A stretch of DNA of 62,000 nucleotides, taken from assembly GCA_002633005.1 (NCBI GenBank), contig NMRA01000331.1, forward strand, positions 1-62,000, written 5' to 3'. The translations under genes and the position numbers were made by a program. Below, piece after piece: positions 12,101-24,100 of the stretch; within the stretch, counting starts at the first letter, position 1, and each line of letters opens with the position of its first letter. The stretch is from Phoronis australis. Lineage: Eukaryota > Phoronida > Phoronidae. Below the pieces are notes generated by a model that ran no database searches, had not been told where the DNA came from, and saw only the letters and a list, made by a program, of their open reading frames with translations.

Positions 12101-15100
12101 GTATAAGTCAAGACATTTTATCTAACACTCCACCCATTTAAGTAACAACAGTCTCAATTCCGTCAAGTACAAACTCGCCAAGAATATTCTCACATTTGCT
12201 ATAATGAATCAAATAATGATGTGATTCACTAACAATCGAGCTGTAAAAAATCAGCAATAGCGAAATGGAACCGAATGCAAGAGGTAATTCAGGGAATTAA
12301 GACCAAATTCTCGACTTAAATTTCCAGGAGACTGTTCTGTGGCGTTGTTCTATATTTCAACATAAGATTACACTTATAAATGGATACTAGTCACAACCAT
12401 ACCACTCAAATATTTGAAACGAATAACAATCGATAACAATTTCTCACCTTTTTGATCTCCAACAGCAACGGCTTGGTGATTGAAATGTTGTGACTATTTA
12501 CTGTTTTGATTGCTACTAATGCAGCCTATAATTAAAACAAGAAGTCAAATTACAGTTGAGCACTCAGGTGACAATTCTTTTAAATTCCACTAGGGGTCTG
12601 GAAATGCTAAATAACAGTCTCGCTATTTAATATACAATCTGTATAAATGTTGACAAATAAACTTGAGAAGGCAATTTATAGATTATCAATTTTACCTAAA
12701 GGTATCCAGTGTTTTTACTAGAAGCTCGATCAATTCTGATAGTGAGGTGAGGGAACTTCTTGCACACCGCAAGGATGTATATTCCCAGCCGATTTCAAAC
12801 TGCTGTTTGACATGAACAGAGATCACCAAACGTACATTAGACGCCTAGCCGGTCGACAAATACACGAGTCTCTGCTGATTGTTGTTGCTGCACATAAGAG
12901 TAGCATTGTTTTCACAATTTCCAAATGTCATCGCTGCTCCAGATATGATAAAAATTGCACAATCATGTTTTGCCATGGGAATTGAATTGAATCGGTGAGA
13001 TTGGCCAAAAATTGCGACTAGGTATATAAGAGGGCAACTGCTTAGTTTTGTTACTGAGAATCAATTTTCTTGGATATCTGTTCAATACTAATTCTCAACA
13101 CGCGAAATTGTGCACTAAATAACGGGTAGATAAATTATGTAGATCAAATAGGGCAGCTAGATAAAATTCATCACATAATCAATGGGCTCACAACTTGACA
13201 GACACAAAACAGGCATTTCAACTAATTCAACTTTTCCCATTAATCCCTGTATCACCAACAGGAACAGACTGATAACAATCGTGGCATCAGCAAAAGGCTC
13301 ACAACTTGAGGCACAGAATACGCCAACTACAGGCAGATTGAAAAAGTACATGACGCCAACAAAAGACTCACCAGGCTCACAAAGTGAGAGACACAGAACA
13401 AGCATTTCAACTAATTCAACTATTCCCACTAATCGCTGCTCCACCTGCAGGGATAGGCTGATAACAAACATTATGTCAGCAACAGGCTCACAGCTTGAGA
13501 AACGCAGAACCCACATTTCAACTAATTCAACTATTCCCACAAATCGCTATTCCACCTGCAGGCAGACGGATAAAGCACATGGCGCTAGAAAAAGGCTAAT
13601 CAAGCTCACAACTTGACAGACTCAGATCCGGCATTTCAACTTAATTCAACTATTCTCACTCTGCGCTACCTACAGGAACAGACTGATAACAATCATGACA
13701 TCAGCAAAAGGCTCACAACTTGACAGACACAGAACATGCATTTCAACTAATTTAACAATTCCCACTAATCGTTGCGCCACCTGCAGGCAAGTCAGTGACT
13801 CGGGTCTTTCTGTCTCGCATTGCCAGTTATACTTCACATGGCGCTACAATTGGTTGAATTAGTTAAATTAGTTGAATAGCTCAGTGCTGGATAGGTTGAG
13901 CTGACTTGGGATTAGCTGAATTCAACTAATTCCTACTAATCCGTGCGTCACCTGTGGACAGGGAGCTAACTTACATGCTGTCATCCCCAAGCTCAATGTT
14001 AGAGACACCAATTACGCATTTAAACTAATTCAACTATTCCCACTAATCGCTGTGCCACCTGCAGGGGCAGTTTGATAACAAACATGATGTCAGCAACAGG
14101 CTTGCATCAGTGGTGATGACAGGATAAGTTGAGATAAGTTGGGATTAGTTGGGTACAACTAAACATTCTGACATGTATGTAGATTTTATCAGTATTATTA
14201 GTTTTCAGTCCTTTCTTTAGTAACATAACAGTTTTAAAAATATGTTCCAATGTCCCTTGTTTTCGGAAATACACACTATATGTATCAGAATTATTAACTT
14301 TTACTTTCTGAAGAAAAGAGCTACAAGCAATGTGATGAGCTATCCACAGTACATTTCAAAGCCACGTGACAGATGTTGGCCCATTTTTTATCTATCAGAA
14401 AACGTTTATCCGCAAATTTTAGATAGATACCTGGAGTACTTTATCGCAAGTTTTGTAAATGTCACTGTATTCTAAATTTTATTTAATAATTGTAACAAAT
14501 GGTACAAAAAATACGATTAATTATAATACATAAACATGTATACTTTTGGATGAATGCCTCTGAAGAACCAATTTTCAATAAAGCCAGTGAGTCATTAAAT
14601 TATCCGCAAGATTGATGTGAGCAAAGACATGGTTATGGGTACGGAATTTCAAAATTATTTGTTCCAATTGTTAAAAAACATGTCGGTATTATCAGACAGC
14701 GCCTTTTGACTCGAGAATTTCATTGTCAGACATTTTCATGTTTGACAATGAATGACAATGAATGAGGTTTTAAATAGTTACTGAATGTCAAGGGTGTGAT
14801 TTTAGATGTCAAATTCTTGAGCTTAAAGGAGCCATTGGCTTACAAGATTTTAGTAGCTAACAGAATAAAGAAACACAATTTGAAGACTCATTCGAAAAAT
14901 TGTGTCTGTAGTTTACATAAAGTTTTACTAATGAATAAATGGTCACTGTGGTTCCGCGAGTTGAACATTATCTTTCAGAAAGACAACCAGAGGTATTAAA
15001 GGAAGGCCTTCAAACTGAAAAGAGTTAAAAGCACCTCTTTCTAGTTTGATAAGTTTCAAACTGTAATATCTACCTTGTAATAACCCGTTTTTGTGAACAT

Positions 15101-18100
15101 CTGTTTGTTTCCCATGTCACTTAGATGGACAGCCATGGTATCACCAGAGATGTCGCTTTGTATTGACATTTTCTGAAACATAACATCAGCGATGACAACT
15201 CTACATTTGTCTATGACTCTGGAAATGCATTTCCCATTTTCCAGACTAACTCTGAAACTAAGCCTGACTTGGTCAACTACCATATCTTAACGACGACTAT
15301 GCCACCTCAAGTTGTGTAACTTTTGTCAAACCTCAAAAATTTGTTATAAGTTTGAAGACATCTTTCATAGTCTGCTAAATCAGCAACCGTTGAAATGCTT
15401 AGACGAGTTAATGGACCGCTGTGGAAAACGAGAGCCTGACTACAACCACGCGGTTCACTTTGTGGCAAGGTAATGAAGTGGCAAAGGGGAAGTCAACCAT
15501 TCTTAGTGCTCATGTATACATGCCAACTGTTGTTGCATCACGCAAAACCAGGGGGTTAATAGCATTTCGTGAGACAATTGGCAGCTGTTGTTGAATTCCT
15601 TTAAAACTTTGCAGTGATATCAAGTTTGACGTATGAACAAAACGCACTTTTATGCCAAATCGTTTTTGCTGTTAAAGGAGAATGCCACCCGATTTAATTA
15701 GTCTTTTTTGCCGTCTTAATCGGTCTATATCCACATCGCCTCGCATACGGTCGACCTTACCTTGCCAAGAGGTGTCGCGTTAACCTGTGAGGAAGGTGCG
15801 AAACGACGCTAGCGACGTCAGGGGTTCATATGCAGAGTGAATGCCGCTATGTTGCGGTGCATCGCTCCCGCTTGTCCGAACTAAGCAGCTGCGAGGAAAG
15901 CGGGTATATCGTTTTTTTACTTCCTCGAGAGTTCGAAATGCTTAGGAAGTGGCTCGTGGTAGTGAAGAACGAAATGTACGCTGTAAATAGCAAGTATGAG
16001 GCCGTGAAACATCTCCGCGACCCCCCACGACTGAAGCAGATGTGCAGTTTCGTGGCTAATTCACCAACGATAATCACGTGCACATTACTTTGGCTCACTA
16101 GTATAGTATTTTCTTGACTGGAAGTTTAGTTTGCACTGAACTTTGGCTGGTTTATGTTCGTAATGTCTGATAAGTTTTCGAGCCACTGGCCGGGATAACA
16201 ACGAGTCAATCCTGCCGGCCGCGACGGGCCTGATCGGGTTCCGAGCCACTGGCTAGGTTAACAAGCGTTTTGTGTTTAGAACTAAAAAAATCACAAGTCT
16301 AAACAACACAGATCTAGGTTCTCTTGTCTGTATCTCACGGATAATACTTCGAAATTGTCTCCGAACAGACCCCATACCCCTGCTACGAACCTTATTGGCC
16401 TGCCAAACTTTGTAGGCTACGGTGTGTCCAAATACCAGTAAATCCGTAACAGCGAATTAAAACAACACGTTTTTGTAAGAACTCGGTGTACTTTTAAGAG
16501 ATTTACATCGAAGTTTGATGATTTATTGGTGTTAAACGATGACTTCAAGCGATAAGCTGACACCAGTAACCCGTGTTGTGAACATCTGAACAGACTGCGT
16601 GTGAAACCGATGACGTCATTGGATAATTTCAACACGTCCGTCTGCCGTCAGGTGTCAGGTAAAGCAACCGTACGTGTCGTTATGGAGTAGAACTACTCGA
16701 TCTAATTTGATTCAAATTAGGTTGTTTTTTGGGTGGCATGCTCCTTTAAAGGTAAAGCATTTTTAATCTAAAGCTGAATTGGCACAAGCATAAATTTAAA
16801 GTATTTTAGCAATAAAAGCGTTTTAGCTGACACATTTTATCTTAAATGTGTTTTGTTCACGCGACTAAGCTGTTATCTTAAAGAGTCCAATGAATTGACA
16901 TGGCATGATTTACAAACAATATATGTTTAGCGTAATAGATAAATGTTGATTTCCTTAAATAATGAATTATCTACCTCAAATAACAGGTGATTTTTAGGCC
17001 AAAAAAAATTCCAGATATTCATTTACACACTTACTCTGTTCAGACTGAGTCGGCTGCCTATCTTGTTTCGACATTTCGCCATGGTGCTAAATAGTATGTC
17101 GTCCCACCGTATACGCCAATTCATCTCTGCCAACTCAGCTTCCAGCTTGTAATGCCTGCAAGAAAGTTGCTTCACATTTTGAATGTACCATTATACCTGT
17201 ATGTGTTTTCCAGTTGGTCTGTCTACATATCCATATGTTTTAAATAATAAAATGTGTGTATGTGTGCATGCATGTGATTGCGTGTGTGTGACGACACCAC
17301 GATAACAGTAACCCCAAGCCAATACAACAGCATCTACCAGAGTGCATAATAAAACTTGATATTTTCAGTGCACTCAAATACACTATCAAACAGAAACTTC
17401 TGAGGCAAAGGTAATCATACTACAAGCAAACATGGGCTTTTCCTGAGGGAAACATTAAGTTACAGTGCGCGAGGAAGGCGTTACCTGTAGACTAAAAAGG
17501 CAGCCAACAACACCATGAGCAGCAAGGAGCCGAGAACAATGATCACGATACCGTATACAGGAAACTCGTCTGAAATTATAAAAGAAATGCATGTTGCAAT
17601 CTGTATGGATTTAAAATTAATTAACTGCACCTTATTTTCTTGAAATCTTTTTAGCCAGTGCACTATAATTGAACCAGATGATATTTGAGTCGCTTTGAAT
17701 GATGTCGTGGGTTCAATTAGTGGCTAGTTTGGCATCTGTGTATATGAATATGAAAACGTGATTGAGGAAAACTCTCAATTTACAGAATAAAATAGATAAA
17801 CAAAAGAAGCGTTCTGTTTGGCTGCCGCACAGAACAAGTTACTGGCATCAATTGGACATATTTCATTAAACCGTGTCAAAGTCCAAACCAACCAAACAGT
17901 ATCAACAGCACCTCATTTCTGATGTCGTGTTGATAACTGACACGCATTAAAAATGCATGGTCGCGTGATGGCGATATAATTGGAGAGTTTGCAGTTCATT
18001 TGAAGATAATAGTGCCATATTGCAGCACCCCAACTATGTGGAGACAAAGACACCAAGTTTCTCTCAGTTAAAAACAGCTCATTTTGCTGCAAAATGTTTT

Positions 18101-21100
18101 TTAACCAGCCTGAACGCAATGCTAGTACCTGTCCCGATCAAACGGGCAAGAAACAATGAGAACAATCACCTATGGGACACTTAGAGTTGTCAAATCCACA
18201 TGTAGGTGTGTCCGGTGGTGGTTCAGTCCTGTCCCTATTTGCTGACCAGTAGATTTTCTTGTTGGGTATGGGTTCATACTTCTTTCGATTACCATGATAG
18301 TTAGCAACTACCTACATCAAACAGAAGGTGAAGTAGTTAGTACACAGCACTGCATGGCTACTGTATGGGGTGAACATTGCTTTACTTTTCTGCAAATACA
18401 CGCTTGTAAGAGTGACCACTCTCCCTAGTACAAAATTCGTAGTATTCACCAGTACACACATATGGCAACTTTTGATACGGAACGACGGTACGAGTTGACC
18501 TTCAATACCCTATTTACACGGCAGTCATAGAAACTATGGCTGCGATATGCGGTTGGTTTGTAAACCGGAAGTCATCATCGAGAACCAACCACATGTTTGA
18601 GCCGGTTGACCGGCAGACCTGGCAGAGTAAATCAAGTTTAGTTGAAATTGAAGTTGCAGACTGTAAGCCTTTTATGCACGCTTAGAGGTGGCGTCCATAG
18701 ACGCAAGGTATTTACAAGTAAGGCTATTCCGATTACGTCATTGGTCTGTACTGCATGAGATATCTTGAGAAGACTTACATGATCTCTCTTTTCTCGTAAG
18801 AAACTTGATCCATGGGTTGGTTCCCTGCCTAAGCACTAGATGGCGTAGTATCAGCTTGTTTAGGTGGGAAAAACTCGGCTCAATTCGTAACATCTTTGTT
18901 AGAGGAGCCAGGCTTAGAAAACGTGCCATTACAGTTATAGTCACAGGGTTTAACCAGGTTTTGCCGGATAAAGTTTTTTCTTGGCTGTTCATGTAGCCTA
19001 GGGTTAGGTAACCATGATTTAAGAGGGTGATCGTTCGCAACCCTTGAGCATTTTTTTAAATATGCAAAATAATGTCGCCATTATGCAAAATTCTAGTTTT
19101 GCTTATAATTTCCTTACCAAGCACTGCATCTCGATAATTTTGGCATTTTTACCCATGTTTTCATGGTCAACAAATTTAATAGTGCAAGTTTTTAGGTGAA
19201 TACATTGTCAATTTGCATAATTCATGCAAATTAAGACCGCCATTATGCAAAATTCTATTTTTGCTTATAATTTCCTTATCAAGCACTGCAGCCAGATAAT
19301 TTTGACGTTTTTACCCATGTTTCCATGGTCAACGAATTTAATAGTACAAGTTTTTTGGTGACTTCATTGTCAGTTTGCATAATTTATGAAAATTACAATT
19401 TGCAAAATTTATTCTAATTAAGACCGCTATTATTAAAAATTCTTCTTGTGTTAATAGCTACTGTATCATGCACCGCAGATGAACTATCATAATATTTGTA
19501 CCCATATTCTTTTGGTCAGCTACTTTAATGAAATCGCTTTGCATGTTGTTGCATGATAATTTTGTATAATTACTGCAAATTTGCAAAACTAATGCAAATT
19601 AAGGTCGCTATTATTCCAAATTCTACTAGTGCTTATAGCTACTTGTGCTTATAGCTGCGGTACCAAGAACCACATGTAAACTCTCATAGTATTTGAACCT
19701 ATGTTCCTATGGGCAGTAAATAAAGGCAGCCATTATCAAAAATTCTGTTTCTGTTCGTACATGTAACTTTCTTGGATTGTTACATCTTCTAATGTTTTCA
19801 GGTACTTGTGACGCTAAACTAAAACGCACACAGTACCTGGAATTCTGCAGTTTCAGATCTTCGCATTCTGTTAACCCCTGCGCGCTCAAACTGACTTCCG
19901 TGCTGATACTGCTAACGATAATATTGCGTAAATAGCACTGATCAACAGGCACCATGACACCCAGTTCCATGTCAATCGTTTGTCGTTTAAAAGCACATTT
20001 AGCAGTCCGGCCGCACCTGTGGCGAACAACGTGTGGCGACTTCAAAGCAGTATTCAAGCAGAACGTTTTCATAGTGCACTCTGATTGCAAAAATGTTTTT
20101 CACCCAACTTAAGCATGGACAAAATAATCCATTCATACTGTATAGGACGGTCGGTAAATCGTGCTTTGGGCATGCGTACTTCGCGTTTCAAAGAGAATGC
20201 AATCTATCCAAGGTTCACGTTTCGTATTCCATAGACGGGGGTCTCAGAGTGTTTTGGGTATGAAAAGTTAACCAATTTTCTTTGTTGCCACAGTGCTCTA
20301 TAGGTATTCTCATGCTAGGAAATGGCCGTGTGGCAGGTTGTGGTCAAGGGAGCCAAGAGAATTGCACTAACAATTGGGTTAGATCAACTTTTGTGATATC
20401 CACTTAAAACTACCTTCAGTACCTACTACGTAATCTACTGTATCACTGCCAGACAATTTCAGTGGTGGGAAGTATCAGCCAGACGATTATAAACAGAATA
20501 TAAAATTGAGCTAGATAGACTCAAGAGGTATAACCGCATGAAAACACGCAAAACATTCACTGTAAGCCCAGGTATCACGAATAAACACTGCCAGACAATG
20601 GGTTACTTGAGCTAGATCAACCCACCAGATAACCGTTTGAAAACAATTGCATGATGTTCAGGGTCAGTGCACATGGCACAACAGTAAGATGCCAGACAAT
20701 TGCAGTGGCGAGGTGTCCCTGCCAGACAAATTATAAAGAGCTAAAACAAAATTCATAATAAGATCATTTGCAGTGAATAAGTACCAAATTGATGAACCAA
20801 TTTTCAATAAAGCCAGTGACTCTGTACGACATAGGTCTACGCAAGGTGATATTTTTGTCTGCGAGTTTATGTGAGCGCATGAAAACCATCGCGCCTGAGG
20901 TTGGAGAGACTTCACAAGTCTATGAAACAGCAAAGGAATAACCAACATGATATATTCTGATTCACCATTAAGAGAGTCTTGACAATTGTGGGTAAGTAGT
21001 TCTACAATATCATTTTTCAAGTGTGATGACTGTCAATTAGTAGCGTGATTTCAAACAGGTGGATTACAGTTAGGCATTCCTGACTAAGGCCATCGATTGA

Positions 21101-24100
21101 TCATTGAACATAGGCCCAGGCCATGGGTAAATCAACCTTCACGTGTGTCGTGAGGCATCTACAGTGAAGATGAATGGAATACCCCATACTCGGGCCATCG
21201 ATTGATCATTGAAAATATATCCAGGCTATTCTCTGGGTAAATAAACCTTCATGTATGCCCTGGGACATGTATATACACTAAAGATGAATAGAATTCTTAA
21301 TCAAAACATGACGTATTTATTAAGAGGGGAGCTTTGCACAGGTATGCCATCTTTAGTGACAAACGTTTGTTTCTCCTGAAAATGTTGTCGACCATCCCCA
21401 CGGTCATTCTAGATGTGCCGGCGTCACTTTTACATATTCAAGTGCATTCGTACATTAGATTCAAACACATGGCAAAATGTACTGGCACAACTTCAGTGTT
21501 TGCTTATAATTTTGACTGGATATCTGTAGTAATGCAAAATTGCCTGTTCGTTTTCAGCATCATCTTGTATAAATGTAGGTGAAATACAACCGAGGATGGT
21601 GGAAAATTGTCAGAAATGACTACTGGTAACTCCTTTTTTTGTATATTTGGATCTCTGGTCAATAAATTCTTGTTTCATATAATCTATAAATGATTTGCCG
21701 ATAGTGCAGGGAAAGAGATAAAAACATATTTTGACCAATGTTTTACTATTTCTGACAGCATTACGCATAATTCCAGCTTATGAATATCTTGAGGATTAAC
21801 CTTAAATAACGGAAATAATCGGAAATGAATGAACAGGATCCCAGACTCAAAGATTCGCCTCAACTCTCAAGCAGTGCACTCAATATAAATGATCAGCAGG
21901 TAATGAAAATATAGTTTTTACTATTTAATGAAAGCACTGTTTGTTTTAACCGTCGTTTTGTTGAGTCCACCGATGTTTCTCGGCCCCTGTATTACCTCGT
22001 TTCTATATTCAGCCCTTTGTTTCCCCATCTCAGTGCTTTCCCTACCCTACATTCTCCGCAGTCCAGATGTTCCTCCAGCACTATGTTCCCCTGCCCCGAT
22101 GTTCACTCGACCATAACCAATTTCTAAATATCGGTAGTCAATTTCTTTGCATTAATTATCTAATTTATAGATCTAGCGACTGAAAACCGCGAGGATCACG
22201 GCCAATTATAAGCATTATTAAGATGTGACTTTAACTGCAAACAAATTGCGTTGGCCTGTTATCATTATTAAACTGCTTTACCTGATTATCTGTAAACATC
22301 AACTGTTAACCGAATATAATTCCAAGCGCCCCATTTGTAAGATGCAAGCGCAGACATGTGACACGCATTTTTCTTAGAAAGTTGAGTGCTTTTTGGTTAC
22401 CATTTGGCATAAATGCTCCTGAAGCCTATCGAAATATCACCCTTTAAATGACGAAATTAAATTAATGAAAAGGGTGTACAGCTGGATGTGGGAACAGAGT
22501 CAAGGAACATAAGGCCAGGGTAACGTGGGAACATGGGGACTGGGAAACATCGGGAGGGCAGAAAATTGGTTGAGGAACACAGGGAAACAGGGATGATAGG
22601 GAACGGGAACAGTGGGCCGACCAATATTCAGGGCAAAATGAAACTGACAGATATAAAACCAAGAGCAACGCGGAGCGTTGAAATGTCCCAAGAATGCATT
22701 GCAAGTGGTGTGCCTTTAGGGTTGTTTATTTGTGTCATAAAAATGGACACTAGGTGGCGCAAAAAGGTACAATCCATCCGAAAACGGGAACATGTCATTT
22801 CATCTTTAATGGAAAGCTATACACCGAATTTCGTAGAAATACGTCACTGAAATTCAGAGAAACAAATGAAAACAAATTGAAATGAAATTGCCACTAGGGG
22901 GCACACTGTTCATTGGATCCGCTTGAATGTCGTCATTGTCTGATGTTAGCATCATACAAATACACTTACTAACTAAATTGAATACAGATCCTGCAGTGGG
23001 TTTAGGAGATACAGCAATTGGCGCATAACAGAATCACCACAAGGAGGCGCGACAGTAGTCAAAGTTGTCATCGTTAACCGTCCTCTTCACACTGAGAACA
23101 AACCTTCCTTAAAATGATTTGGTTGATAGAGAGGTAAACGCCAAAAAACAGACAGACTCGAAAACAGCAAAAATGGCCACTAGGAATCGCAAAAAACCTC
23201 GATTCCATCCTAAAACCGGAGGATAGCGTCATCTCATTTTGTGACACTGAGGTAAACATAAAACTAAAATTGCCACCAGGGGGGCACACCAGTAGTCAGA
23301 TCCATCCGAAAATCCTCGTCATCCGTTATCAACATCACATAAACACACTTGTTAAATTTAGTAAAGATCCTGAAACGGTTTAGGAGATATAGCCATAGGC
23401 GCAAAAAAGCCACTAGGAAGCACCACAGAACTAAAAGTCGTCGGAAAGTCATCGTCAACCGTCCTCTTTATAGTAAGAACGTACATCTTTAGAGCAGTTT
23501 GGTTGAAAGAGGGGTGGACGCTAAAAATAGACTCGAAAACAGTAAAAATGACCACTAGGTGGCGCAAACTACGTCGAATTCCTCCGAAAACCAGAGGATA
23601 TTGTTGGCTCACTAATGGATGCCTATATACCAAATTTTGTGAAAACATGTTGAGGGCCTTTTAAGATACAGAGGCAAGCGTAAAAAATAAAATTGCCACT
23701 AGGGGGCACACCGGTAGTTGGATCCGTGCGAAAGTTCGCTCATGCCGTCCCATCTATAAAAGGAACATATGTGCAAAATTTCATGAACATTCGTTAATCG
23801 GTTTTAGAGGTAGAGCAGCGGACGCCGGACGGACGGACGCCGGACGGACGGAGATGACGGCATATCGATAATGCGCCCACATATAAATATGTGGGCACAT
23901 AAAAAACGAATGAACGTTTTTCATTCCATGTTCTTGAAAACAAAGGTAAGATATGCTGTTCCATCTGCCAAACATCAACCAGCGAGGACAGCAAGCTGAA
24001 AACTTTAAACGAAAACACTAGGTCAATTAAGACGGAAGAACGTCATGCTGCTTAAAAATGAAATGTGACTCCCTTGTTACGCAAAGACTAGTGAAAGCTG

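Noticed and set aside
13157-13616. Overlapping 127- and 144-codon frames on both strands
   Set aside because: Both are products of the 112-bp tandem array; the peptide repeats follow the DNA repeat.
13160-14130. CRISPR-like array
   Set aside because: Units of about 112 bp are similar throughout, with no unique spacers, and the window is animal DNA.
19707-20090. 127-codon minus-strand frame
   Set aside because: No recognisable motif; overlaps the end of a tandem array and lacks splice or start context.
21928-22116. Short frame with an apparent signal peptide ([12 protein letters not shown])
   Set aside because: The hydrophobic, Pro-rich composition is produced by the pyrimidine-rich minisatellite, and there is no splice or family support.
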